Positions 34,881 through 49,500 of a stretch of 64,000 bases of DNA are shown one piece after another. Numbering within the stretch: position 1 is the first letter of the stretch; the number at the start of each line of letters is the position of its first letter. This DNA comes from Atopsyche davidsoni (lineage: Eukaryota; Arthropoda; Insecta; Trichoptera; Hydrobiosidae). The stretch covers positions 4,095,501 to 4,159,500 of the forward strand of contig JAILWY010000004.1 in the NCBI GenBank assembly GCA_022113835.1, read 5' to 3'. Position numbers and translations under genes: made by a program. The notes under the pieces were generated by a model. That model was not told the DNA's origin, did not search any database, and saw only the letters and a program-made list of their open reading frames with translations.

Positions 34881-37548
34881 ATTTGTAATTCTGCTTTGTC
34901 GTATTGCTGAGAGACTTGATATATGTATTTATTGTTATTTGAAGGTTATTATTGCTAGAAGCTACACATATTAATTGTGAGTCTAGCATTTTGTTTAATT
35001 ATATTATTTGTTTATCACTTAATAGATCCGAACAGTTTCAACATTTAACTGTGTCAAATTAGCTTCCAGGCTAAAAATAATTCCATTTCAAAAAATCTGT
35101 TCATTTTATTGTTACATTTATGAAATTTCTGTATTTGATTGATTCGTTGAATAATAATGTTATATTTCAAATATATAAAAATATTTTTATATCAATTCAG
35201 TGCTTATTATCTTCTTAACCTTACCTTTCTTAATGCTTCTCGTGACTATTTCACTGAAAATATCTATATTCTAGACCAGTTGTACTAATTCGGTTGAAAT
35301 CCTGACTTCCGCATTTTTTAAAATATTTTTACTATTCATATGCTGACTTTGATAATATATTTAATTAAAGTCATCACAAGCGTTTTAAATTATGATAATA
35401 CAAATAGATACGTCTACTTTTTGATAAGACATATAGCAAAACAGATTATTAGTTGGGAACAGTGTAATAAGGTTCGCAAGTGCACGGGGGAGTTATAATT
35501 CAATACTTTACGTGCTCTCCCCCGAGGCCGCCAACCTTATCCGGAGATCGCTCTGTGGTCCTCTGAAGTAATTTTCAGCAGACTTGAACGGAAGTTTGGC
35601 CATTGTTGGTGATCCAGCAGAGTTTATCGCCGGTCTTCTTGTTTCCGTGTTCGTGAAAAAAAAAATCTTCATAATGGAAAGGCAATGAAGTTCCGGTCGT
35701 GCCTTCGTTTTCATGGTTGCTTCATCATATTATCATGTGACCTTCTTTACAGTGTGATATACAAAAAAAAACAAGTTTTAAAATACAATTAAAACTTTTT
35801 ACATTAAGTAACATTTAATTTATAAATTAAATGACAAGAGCAAGTTCTCGGTGAAGATTGTATGTATTAAAATACGCAAACAACCTCTTCGTTGCGTCAG
35901 TAAACATTTCATTTATTCTCCAGCTCTGTCACAACCATACACCCTTCTGGGGTAGTTATCAATAAATTCTAGCAATAAATATGACAAGCTCTTACCATTA
36001 CTGCTTATACCTACCCTTGTCAAAATGTTAAATAAACTAAACCTTCATAAACTACACTGCCTTGTCGCATCATCCTCTATTATTGTGCATCATAATTCTA
36101 GCTGTTACTTTGTAAGTAATTATTCAAAATGTACATCGTATAAAATATTTATTATATTCAAAATTATAAGTAAATTTTTAACAAATTTTAAAACTAAATA
36201 TTAGAAAAGTTTTTGGTTAAAAATATATATTTGGAAGTCTCAAATTAAAATATTTGATCTAAATATACTAATATTTAGCTATATACACGTATTTTGCGGC
36301 ACAGTGTTTTTTTAAAAATTATTTTATGTTTTAAAATATTATTTTTTTATTTGATTCAACACAAAGAGTGACAGTTAAAATCAGCAATATCGCATTCAAT
36401 TTAAAAAACATATTTTGATTTGGCAAAAGGCAGATTTAAACATACCATTACAAGTTTCCTAAAAATTAATTAGATTTTTTTTGTCTTTTTAATGTACAAA
36501 TAGTACACAAAAGTTTAAACCATTTTTTCGTTTTTCTATTCTATATTTTTTTCATAATTATTAGGATCATAAATCGATAATCGATCTTATTCGTTAACAA
36601 AGCTTTTGTATGGCAAAAGAGTTTCCACTGTCCATTATATCAAAAATTCCTTAAAGTATTTGGTTTTAATTTAAAATTATATTATTGAATAAGGCCAAAT
36701 ATTTTCAAAAACACATATATTTCAAATATCATTTCTCGGTACACTTTTTATGTAAATAAATTGCAAATTGCTTTGCGAAAAGAAAAAAAAAGAGCAAACA
36801 ATCCAATATTGTGAAGAAACGAATAGAAGAACTGAGAGAATGGATGTTAACTAAATAGATGAAGACGTGCCGGATTTTTATTAAGGGCAGAATAGACCGA
36901 GAAGGATAACTATCTTATCTAACTGATGTCGTCAAAGAAAAGCCATCGATAGTTGCGAATAACAAAAAAAAAAAAAAATGCTGACTCTCTTGTTCACTAG
37001 ATCGTAAAATCTGATTGTAATTAATAATATTCAAAGCATGTCGAGAGTACCATTTGCAATTTCTTTTCAAATTAAAATCCCGTAATAATGTTTCAGGCGA
37101 TTGCATTTTGACTGAATCAAAGGCATCGTTATTTCATTCTCGAATTTAAAATTCTCTCAAAGGGATGAAAATAGCGCCCCTTTGTTCGTTTTTTTTTTTC
37201 CACGAATAAGCAATTGTCAGAATGTCAGAAATCATGCTCCCAAATAAATACATTGCCTCGGGCAAATTCAAGCAGTTTTATGAGCTTGTAAAATGAGCAC
37301 GTACCATTACATAAAGCTTTTAAGTTGTTTTCACTTTTATATTTATTTGCACGTACATTATATAACTTATTACATATCAGTCTCATAAAACAAAAAAAAA
37401 TTCAGAATATGTATATTCAATTTTAATTATAGGTGCTTTTATCCTTCGAGATTAATTGCTAGATTAAACGATTGTTTGTGATATTTTTACATAATTATAT
37501 TGTGATACAATTATAATTTCAAATTCAATCATTATTCATATCTAATAT
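34881..37548. other. Intergenic between convergent H2B and CRYM
   Basis: AT-rich. The only less AT-rich block is 35450-35720, whose 68-codon minus ORF has no domain. TTTATT near 37342 could be the CRYM poly(A) signal on the minus strand. Confidence 0.4.
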
Positions 37549-40500
37549 TTACTTTTTTACTACTTTTGCTTCTTTTTCCATTTTCAAGGCGTAGATAAGT
37601 CTCGCGACGGCGGCGTCTTCTGTCCCATCACCTAAAACAAAATACAATTAAAAATTAAGCCCAAAAGCCTTAAATATTTAGGTTACACTTAAAAAAAAAT
37701 TATAAGGTTTTATTGTCTTGTAATTAATTTTAGGTTATTATAAAAAAAGTTGGCAGTCAGTATTATCGCTCCAGAATGTAACAAAGTCGTTTTATTGAAT
37801 AAGTTCTCCGAGCAAAACTTTCCATTCAAAATTAATTCTACTTAAACACACAAAATGCCATTTTACATTGAATCTCTCAATTTCACATTAAATAATGAAT
37901 ACTAAGTTATTCCATCAATTTTAGTAACCGAACCCTTAAATAGGACGATGCCTAAGTCAATATCCAATCATCAAACCAAATACTAATTTACAAGTAATAC
38001 GTCTACAAAAGCTGATGCTACTTTATATCTATTCATAGAAATACTTATTGTATAATTATTCATTCATTTAAAATCTTAAAATATACTTCAACTGTACTCA
38101 TATAGACATTATTAAATAATATGACATATGTAAAAAATATATAAAGTCTAAAAATATGTTTAATTTGTGATAATAATTAGATAACAGATCTGTACATTTG
38201 AAATTATTTTCGTATTTTCTACATTCAGTCCTTATTTACGTTTACGAGAGTTTTATTCTTGGAATATGGAAATATATAGTATTTTCAAATATAACTCCCC
38301 AAAGGTACTTTTGTTAAAAATACTTTATATATAACACTACTTAATGTATATTTTAAAAAAAATGGTCTACTATGTCTACATATGATACAGATGCAAATAG
38401 GATTAGAAAGAAGTACCCATGGATCCATTACACTATTTTCCCCTTAGAAAACCATGAACACTCAGCATGATTTAATGCTCAGTAAAATTAAGAAGAAAAA
38501 ATAGTTATTTTCATATATACAGTGTGTCCAAAAAGTGTATCGGGTATTTGTTTTAACGTTGAAGTTGATTCGAAGTGGCTGAAGGGCACGGGGAGGGAAT
38601 CGTGGAGTCCGCCATTTTATGGAGTTTTAGTCGCTATGGAGCAGTACCCGGAGACGCATCGCGTATTATCAATAGTGATGGAGTAGTATCGTGCGGAGTA
38701 TCGTACACGCAATGCACCAAGTGACGATAGCATTAGAAAATGGATATATGGCTAGGTTATTTAGTATTTCAGTATATGATTTTTTAGTAGTAAGACAGAT
38801 GAATAATTCTAAGAGCCGCTTTTGCATCACGGCCGAAAAAAGTAGGTTTACTTCTTTCTTTGGGGGTGTACTATAGTATATGAGGGGTGAACTTACCAAG
38901 TGATTGGAACACCGAGAGCGTGCCCTCCGGGGGTGCAGGGAGGGTGCCGGCCAGCACGGCTCCCACCTCCCCCGCCACGATCATCCCCTCCAGCTCCTTC
39001 TTGGCTGATGCCACCCTCTCCACGTACACGGTGGAGCGCTTGTACACCCCCTCGGCCAGCTCCCTCACGCGCCCAACCCCAACGGCTACAATCGATTACA
39101 TTTATTTTCAATCAACAAGTCAATTCAATTAAATTGTTATTTCAACACAAAAAACTTACTGTGCACAAAAAAAATAATCTTATCACACTGCAAAAGTTTG
39201 CTACTACAGAATAGCCTACTCAAAAAAAAGGTTTTTATAATTATTTACACAGCACAATATATATTAATAAATATATATATATATATATATTGACATACGA
39301 GGGCAGTCCTATAAGTACTTGGTCCTTGGTCTCTGGTGTGTACCAGTGGATCCATGTTTCGTCGACGGTCACGAAACGACGCAGAAACTTCTACGGATTG
39401 CGCTTAAACAGCATCAAACACTGCTCCGAAGTGGTCTCACGGTTGCGCTTGTTGTTGAGCAAACGCGGCACTCATCGCGCCGACAGCTTTTTCATGTCCA
39501 AAATTTCATGTAGGATATGACCCACGCGGTCTTTTGAGATGCCTACTGTTTCAGCTATCTCGCGCATTTTCAATCGGCGGTCTGCCAATACGAGATCGTG
39601 GATTTTTGTCACGTTATCTTCCGCGGTAGCCATTTTCGGGGCACCTGGGCGTGGCTCATCAAAAACCGACGTGCGACCACGTTGAAACTCGTTAAACCGA
39701 TTTTTGACGGTCGCCATCGAAGAAGAAGAGTCACCGTACACAGCATCTAAAAAATTTTTGATTTCGCTGCGCGATTTCCTTTCGGAAAACAAGAATCGAA
39801 TCACCGACCGATATTGCTTTTTTTCATTTTTTCTAAAATACGCGTACACGTCCGCTTCCACACGCGGTCAAAACAAAACCACGAGTCCGATTCGGCTGAA
39901 ATTTTGACAGTAACCGTCTACGAGAATGTACTACACGATAGTATCTCTTGCGATACTAGCACCATCGGGCGGTGAGGCTAATTACTTATCGGACCGCCCT
40001 CGTATATTTAATTGTAAAACTGTGCCAGAATTCAACGGGATGATAACTTTATATTTCTACTACTTTTTAAACGATTTTAGTCAAATGCTTTTGGTTATAT
40101 CTACTATCGTGTATAACGTCTTAATATGTGTGAACGTTAAGCGTATGTAGTCGGTGGGTTAATGATGTGAAAAGCCTCACTTTTCCTAAAGGGTCGGGTA
40201 CAACAATCTTGATATAAACTGTTTCTACACCCATTTAACAACCCTAGCTTGAGTGGTTAATTTGAAATGTACAACGAAATGACTTACTCCTAGCAGACAC
40301 TTTAAATAAACCGTTTTTATATCCATCTTATAAGACAAACCGCAATTACATATATTTATTGTAAATAAATTTATAAATTAGCTTATAATTACTTTTTATA
40401 AGTTATAACGTAATTAGATGGTAAGAGATGTTAATTTGAGAACGCTTTCGAAATTTTATTAAAGTCGAATTTAACTTTTCACGAAACCATAAAACAAAAC

Positions 40501-43500
40501 CTACATATTTAATTTTGCTGTGAAAAGTTTACAAGCATTTTCAAAAATAAAGTTATGATTTACCATCCCGGGGAAAATGGAAAAGTTGAACTTTGTACAG
40601 GCTGTATTGTGGCTTATATCATTCTCAATGCTTTGCATAAATAATCCAACTGAAAATACACAGTAACATTTTTGTAAATAATACTAAAAATCAGCGAAAA
40701 GACTAGTATTTACATAAAATATAAAACACACCTGTTAAAATTGATTTCGATTGGAAGTTATCACATTTTGTACATATTCAGAAGTAAAGTCTACGCGTTC
40801 ATTTAGTTACTGATCTATGTTATGGTATGTGCTCTATATATTTAATAATTGGTTATTATAACTTCATAATCCCATTTGTACAATGCTTTGAATTGACCTA
40901 GTAAAATTTCACTGATTTAAATAGGTCAAGTATTTAATATTTTGAATTAGTCGCTACTCGAGAAAACCACAGAGAATCTCTTTGATAATCTTCTGACCCT
41001 TTCCAAGGCTTAAACATTTCTTAGGGCCTGGTTACATTTAATATACACCCCACCACGACATCATGAGCCAAACATTATTTTATTTTGTTCAGCATGTTTA
41101 AACTTTCGATTACTAACCGAGAGTTCGGAAGTTCAATTCCGTTCTGTCTAGCAAACCCATAATATTAAGATTAATAGCAAGCTTTGACTGCATCGCCGAG
41201 ATAAGCTTTTACAGCATTACAAAACAAAGCTTCTCCGCCCTGATGGCAAATCCAATTAGCGCGATAAGTATAGAATATAGAATAATGTTATTTAATCTTA
41301 GATTAGATTAATCTACAGAACAGAAGCCTTACCAAGCCTTCATATTAACCACTCGACAAAATACAACTGAAAACATAAAAAATATATTTTTTATGAATAT
41401 TTGTCGTACTGTAGTATTTTAGGTAAGTTTGAAGGTTTTGACAACCAATTTTTATCAATTGATACTCCTTCAGTGCAGCAGTACTCCTTGATTTGATAAA
41501 TCTCTGAAGATGATTACTGCACAAGAGGAGTGAAATTTTCTAGCAGCTCAACAGTTTTCCAAACGAGTCAAGATTTTCAACACAAATTTAAATCGAAAAA
41601 TTATATATTTCTCATATACATATATTACATTATTGGGTAACCAGTCCTTTGGATTGCGCACATACCAAAATATGTAGCGTACATTATACAGGCACCACGT
41701 ACAGGGTGACCTGTGTTTTATTCACCCAGCTGTCTCGCTAACGGAGATTTAGAGGTGCTCGCTACAGGGTGGACCGTAAGTCTCTGTTATCTGTACACGC
41801 TTGTTTAATATCACCCGGTATAATTTCCGACGACTCTATTTGATGATTTAATCCAGATTTGTATTTCTGCCCCGCGATATTCTGATTAGTTTTGATAAGC
41901 AAGGCAACATCAACTTGACACACACGCAACCGCTACTGAATAATAAATCGATACTTGTTGCGTCATTACTCATTACGATCATAAATAATTTACAATTGAT
42001 ACTTCAAATCGTGTTATCGTAACGAAAACGATTATGTTATAAATAAAGTTTATACATTTATTGATCAATTCTATGTTTCATCGTTAATATTTGGTAAGAT
42101 AAGAAAACAAAACCTACATATTCAATATTGCTATAAAAAGTTAACAAGTATTTTCAAAAATTAATTTATGATTTATCGTCCCGAGGAAAATGGAAAAGAT
42201 GAACTTTGGACAGGCTGTATTGTGTATACACACACATATATATTTATATATATGTACAATATAAATATATGTGTATAATTTACTATTTCTTTAGTTGTTA
42301 AATTAAAACAGTTTTCAATATATCACGATATTGAGCATATCAAGTAAACACTTCAATACATAGACTCCAAGATTAGAGTCTTCTGATTCTCGTTAGAAAC
42401 TGATTTCATTAGAACATGAAATTGATTTCTGAAACTAATTGAAGTTTATTATTGAAGCGTGAATTCTCACAAATGAAAATGAAGAACAATTCATTTGGCT
42501 TTCGAAATGAAATTTTCCGATAATTTATTCCGCGAGGATATTTCCACCGTTATATTCAATTTTGTAAATAATTAAAATATATGCAGAAGGGCTTAGGAAA
42601 TTTAATACGTTTGTTTTAAACCAGAATTGCTGGCATCTTTATTTTGATATCAATATTATTTTTTTATGATTTTAATATAAATGAAAGCTATTGGATATTT
42701 ATTTATGAAAGTATTTTAATCAAAGTGGTGACGGTTGGTGCGCAACAATATCAAATTGAAATATAATTGAACAAAGGCACCGTGTGGCGAAATTTATTAA
42801 ATTGCATTTAAGTATGTATATTTAATAATTATAAAAAAATTTAAATCAGAAAATTTGGCAATTATATTTGTATAAACAACTTATTTCCATAACTAAAGTT
42901 TTTGATTATTTTTTCACATTATTTATTTTCAAATATAAAGTAAGTTCACTCAAAGCAATAAATATTTTTTACTTGTTTTAACAATGTTAATTAAAAATGA
43001 AAATTTTGTTTAACTCATATATTTCAATTATTAATTAAATATGCTTTAGGTATACCTCGTAAGTGTGATCAATTCCGCATTTTACAGGCTGTATTCTTCT
43101 TTCAATCCTTGTTTACGTATACGAGAATTTTATTCAAGCAATATGGAAATATTTTTGCCCAAAGCTTCTTTTGTTAAAAATACTTGATTTATAACAATAC
43201 TTCATGGATATTTATAAATATTCGTTATATATGCCTAGACATTGTGGCGTAAAAAGATACGCTCTGTACTTGTTCTATATTGTGATAGTTGCATGTTTCT
43301 CTGGTGTTTTGTAAGATTAAAGCTAAGTTCCAGTGCGGTAATAAAAATGAAAAATGTTCAAGCAGAGCACATTAGAAGTGTGAGCCTCGTGGAAAATATT
43401 CATATTTTCAGAAAAACATGTAAGTTCTCGGGTAATCCACAGCCTGCCTCGCGAAAAGAGTGTATTAGCGGTGGTTTTTAAAAAAAAAATAAGGTAGAAA

Positions 43501-46500
43501 TGGTAATAAAAGATGAATTTTCAGGAGTAATGTACGACTGCTAAAAGCTTTCAAGTTTCACCTGCTGGATGGGCAGGAGAAATGACTTGTTTGTTGTTTT
43601 TTTAATGTAGACCATCACTGGAGTACTTCATGAGAAATTACCGAAACTCCTGGCTATGATTACAATTTTCCGAAAAATCCTTTCACTTTAATTATTTTCT
43701 AAAGTTATAAATATAATACGTGTCATATATGCTTTTTCCAGTCTAATTTGGTTTAAAGTCAGCTTAATTGGCTATTTGCATAAACATATGGGTACTTCAA
43801 GTCGGCACAGTCCTCTCTTTGTTCTTTGAAGGACTCGGAATAGTTTAAACGCCCCAATGTCTACCCCTGATCATCATCAGAGACTAAGATTAAAATAATA
43901 TTAAAGTAACAAACGATGTAACAGATGATTCAATATAATTTATTATGTTAAAAGGTTATTTTAGGCCAATTTTTATTACATATATGAAAAATAGTTTGCG
44001 CTGATATGTGTTAAGAAGTAATATATTTAATCAATAGTTAGGATCTATTGGAAGTAAAATTTAACTATTCTTTTGTTTGAAACAATACAGAGCTAGCAAA
44101 TATCAAAGTTGTAGATCTAATGGAGTATAAAGGTACTACTTGATAGGTTCCTTCATTTCATGAATATCCAAGTACGGTAGAGCATTTCAGGCAGCCACCG
44201 AAGCCTCCGTAAATGTATGCAGGAAGATTCTGAAGGGTGCGGTACGTTTCAATAATAGGCTGAGCCTTATAAAATATGCAAAGCTGCCCACACACGCTGT
44301 GACACAACTTTAACTAGCCATCTTTTAGGTTCATTTTATTTTCGCAAAACAGCCAATCTATTGGATTATTAAGTGACCGCAATCGTGAACTTCACAGATA
44401 GTTGCCGCTAAGGACTCGGATCAATACTTGAAGAGTACTTGTCTGTCAGTGGCGTGCGGTGAGGGCAAGCAATATACGCAAGGCTGAATGAGAATGTGAT
44501 TTATTTCTGAAACTAAAAGGCATAAGGATTAGGATTAAAAAAACATAAGGATAGGAACTTTGGAACTAAGTATCAAAACTAAACCATATAAAAAAAAATT
44601 GGGTTCAACCGCACGCCACTGTTGTCTTATAATATGTTGGATTTTAAAATATTTATTTTCATAAATACAAAAAAAAATAAAATATTCCTATTTGCTTTGA
44701 ATATAATGGCATACATACAATTGTTATAATTGTACATCCGTTTATTTGGCATATATATCCTCGGAATCACGATGAAATACATTTTGTACACACATATTTA
44801 TTATTTATAAGGCTTAGTTTTTGTAATGGTTGGCTGAGAAAAGATTTATCTAGTTTTTTAAAGACACGCTTTAGTTTTTTTGCCGTGAAAATTATCCAAG
44901 ATAAAATTCGTAAAGTTTAACGTTACATTGAATTGTAGTTTTCTATGGGTGGAAAAAAAGCTTTGAAATCGAAATACGTACAGAAAAAGCGTACTTATTC
45001 TGGAGAGAATATTAATCACTGCTTCTTGTTTTGTAAAAACTATAAAAAATATAAATTATTGGAATAAATATTATTCCAAATCGTATAAAAATAGTATACT
45101 TGTACAGCAAGCAACTGCTTCCTATAATTATTACCATCCCACAATACTTTATTTGTAATTTATTTAAAGCTAATAGATAACCGTTATGTTGAGCTAAATT
45201 TATAGAGAACACCATTTTTTATTTTATTAGAAACAATTAAATATTTTCATCTCATCTGAAATGACAGATTCTATGAAATAAAAAGTCATTATAAGTTAGA
45301 AATATGATACTGTTCTTGGTACAAATTTTATGTAGTATATTCAATATAATTTTTGGCGAATATAAAAATCAAATAACTCCGGCCGGCTTTGGCTAGAAAC
45401 TTTCACTTGAATACGAAAACTTTCTCAAATAAAGAAAAAAAACTTCCACAATAGGGTCGGAGAATTCAGGTAGCAAATCAAATTTAAAATGAATAAAGAA
45501 AAAGAAAGCTTATAATAAATCGATTTCCTTGATAAATCAGAAGAAGTTTACTGATTTTAAAAATGGGAATATAATGCGACAATATATAAATATTCAATAT
45601 AATTTAAGCATTAATGTTTTTATACATAAAAATACAAGTGAGTTTGCCAAAAAAACACTGTTGAATTATATCGAATTCGGGGAAGTCTGAAAAACAAACA
45701 ACTTGGGCACACGATATCAGAAACTTGTTTGTGAATAAGGATAGGGGGAAATTTCCAATATTAAAGTTATACCAAACGAATTGAGATGAAGGTTTAAAAG
45801 AATAACAAGAACTCACTCTGTTTGTTATATATGAGGGTATGTTTCCCAAATCAGGTTCAACCCTTGCGTGTAAATTTGTGTAACAGTTAAAATTAAACAA
45901 TAAAAAAAACACCCCGCACAGTATCTTAAAGAAGCTGTTGGACTTATAAATATGCAATATAATTTTAAACAGTTTATCTTAAGTAATAAGAAAAACTATA
46001 GCAGCCATACTCAGATTAATAAATTTCATGTTATGTTTAAATGAATATCACATAAACAACACTTTTGGGAAAAAATTGTAGTTCTATTAACATAATATAT
46101 AAATTCAGAATATTGTAATTTTACTCTAACTGAACTCAGAATCCAATTTTCAGTAAGAGTGCAAATATACATTTAATAAACAGTATTTACTTATTATAAT
46201 ATAATAAGAGGTATGGCGTATAATAACTTTGAATGCAAAGCTAACAAGGTTCATGAGATGTCAATAAAAGGAATCAAAATACGCTTCGAGAGAATCGAGA
46301 GAGATTCCGAAGAGAATCCTGAAATAATTCCTGAAATATCTCATTTACATAAATTGGATACTTTTTCCAATTCTTCAAAAGCGTTCTGTCTTCTTCTATT
46401 CTGTACATTCGTGTTGAGAATAAAGTTATTACTTTAAACTTACTGACTTTTCGGTAGCTTTATTGGACCATTTTTAAATATTGTTGACACATTATAAATG

Positions 46501-49500
46501 CTCCATAAAATAGCTTTCCTGAAGGTTATTAAAATCATTCAAATGAGATGCTGCCTTTTATATTTTTTAAAGGTTATCTGAGATCAATAAACCTGAGATG
46601 CAACCCCATTTTATTATAATAATATTTAGAAACTTCTGACTCAATTTCTAATACAAAACCTTATAAGCGTTTAATACAAAACAAACCTAACGTTTCATAC
46701 GAAACAACGTTGAATTATTTAACTATACTTATATGAACAGTTAACTATTATTTAATTCTTTTTATGATGAAATTCAATAAATCGTTTTTTTCTATAACAA
46801 TAATTTGTTTTTTTTTTTTTGAATATTATATTTACAGCCGAAATTCAGCATTTCAATTATAATATCACAAAGAGGGCCACTCAGAGTGAGAGTAATCCTT
46901 CACAAGCTAGATGGCCTTGAAGAGGCAAGGGGTGGCACTCACCCCGTGTACCTGCCCCCAAACACCTGCCTAAAACACTTGTGAAAATAAATACGAGGAA
47001 AAGGGCAACCACAACTGAGATAATGTGCTACACAAAGCAACCAGTTATTTCGTGTAGAAAAACATCTCACTTCAGCTAAAAAAAGTTGGTATACCTTCAA
47101 ATCAGCTATCTTAATTATTTAATATAGCAAAGCTTTGTGTTTAATAAAAATATAAAAAATTAATTGTTTTGAGATCTCTGAATATTTTTTTAAGAATATC
47201 GTTCCTTTATTGGTTGTTTGTTTACCAGGGGAAATTTTGATTTAAAAAAATAAGCATGGCGTTTCATTTCTGAGATAATATTTGTTTTTTTCTAACGCCG
47301 TCCCGGATATTAAATATTTTCCGTCACCGTTCATTGTAAATGAATTGCCAGCAGGTGATTCGACAATTTTTTTTTGACATTCCTACGCTCGAGTTGCCCG
47401 CGAAGCTTTCGAGTGAATAAAAAGTTCCCAGCAACAATACAGAATTGTATTAGGGAATTCTTTTGTGCGAGGATTTGCACGGAGCTCCTGGGGGGAAGAG
47501 ATAGGAGAAAACTAACGACAGTTCCGTGACACGCCCGTGCCCAGGATCAACGCACGCTGTTATTCAGTATATTCGCATGCTTAACCTTCTCAAACCGTTC
47601 TAACCCTTAAAGTAAACACGAGGAATGCATTGACATCCCTAAAGTTTTAACTGATACTTGCAAAATTAAAAAAAACGGGTCTGTAAACTGTAAGTATTTG
47701 AAGGTACTGACTAGTCTAGGAACAAACGTGTTCGACTCCTGAGTCTGGTTGCAAATCATTAATTTTCATGATGCCGGCTTAGTGAGAAATAGTTCAAGGT
47801 TTGTGGGTAGGGAAGTAGGCTGAGAGCTCACCGTTGATGTGCGCCCCCGCCTTGATCCAGTCGGCCTGCACCAGGGTGGCTGTGGCAGCCGTGGCTGTGA
47901 CTATCACGTCAGCTCCGACGCAGCACTGCTCAGCCGTGAGCACCAGCCGCGCCGGCAGGCCCATCTTCACCAGCTCCTCCACCAGGTGCTCCGAGCGAGA
48001 GGTCGTGCGATTCCAGATGCGAATCTGGAAAACCACAGAACACCCACCAATTACCTTCTAGCTGTCCCCATTCTGTACCCTATGGTAAATAATCGGTAAT
48101 GGAGTAGTGGACTTGGAATGATTGTAGAGTACGTGCATTGGAAGTACCAACGGGGGGTTCTGCTATTGTTTCTGTAGCCTGCTGCAGAAGGAGTATCAGA
48201 TCTAAACGCCAGAGCTTTGTAAGGAAATGATAATATAATAATGCAATTGGGCAGCAGCTATACGCAGACTTTTCCTTCCAATATAAAACTGCGGTTTAGA
48301 AAGAAGGACCCGGGAACTATTTTCCCGTTAGAAAACGAGTGTATGCTCAGTGAAATGGTCGCCAACCTCCTTTGAGGAGCACCAAGAAATAATATCTCAA
48401 GAAAGATTGCAATAATAACTCAACCTTCCCGCTTAAACAAAAAAAAACACCCGTATTCCTCCTCGTGAACACTGACTCAGCATGAGTATATGCTCAGTGA
48501 AATGGTCGCCAACCTCCTCTGAGGAAAGACACTTGATAAAGAAGAAGATAACATTTTACTCGTAGGTTTTATAAAAAAATGTACATGAGTATTATTCAGT
48601 ATACAAGATAACAAAAGCGATTTTGTAATTGAAGGCTTTCAAAAGCAAGCCTCTGAACCATTTGGAATTTTTTTTATTATAGTGTGTTCATCAGGGATGG
48701 CTCACCTCGTGGAAGTTGAACTGGTGGTGCAGCGCCAGCGCGTGCACGCGGCCCTGCACGCCGGCGCCGAGCACGCCCAGCACGTGTTGCACGCCGGACA
48801 CGCGGGGCGCCCACAGGGCGTGCGTTGCCGCGCAAGTCACCGCCGCCGTGCGCCACTGCGTCAGCTGGTCCGCGTCGATCAGCTGGGCCACAAGGTCAGC
48901 GAATCAAAAGTCTGCAGCCACTGGCGCGAGCCCAGTACATTCAGAACGACTACCTCGAAATTATTGTGTCAATAAAATATAAAGTTTACTGAATAATTTA
49001 TTTTAAAATTTCGTAAGCGTCTAAGTCCCATACTCGAGTTTTTTTTATAATTTTCTGGTCCGTTTTGCGAAGAATCGACTGCACCAATCAAAAAAAATTA
49101 AATGCAAAAAGTTAGATACATCCTTTTTTCCAAACATAATATTTTTTATTTCTTGTAAATTTACTTTTAATATGATAAATATGTGTTTTTGCGATTGAAG
49201 TGTAGGAATTTGGAGATTCGTCATGTCCCTGTTCTAAGAGTCCTTAACATTTGAAAGTCTTTTTTTCAATTGGAATTGAAAGGTTAAATATAAACCCTGT
49301 GCGATTTATTATTTTAAAAATTTAAAAAAAAATATCTTTAACAAACTTTGGTTTTGAAAAATCGTCATTTTATCCTATATTTCAACATCTTCAAGATTTT
49401 ATTTTACCCTGAAAATGGACGTTAATTAAATAATAAAAAAAAGATAAATATAATTTATAGTTTTTCTAATACTTTATAAAAAAAATCAACTTTCGACATA

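Noticed and set aside
43862..43885. Third hammerhead core (CTGATGATGATC on the minus strand)
   Set aside because: No GAAA box or pairing stem II follows.
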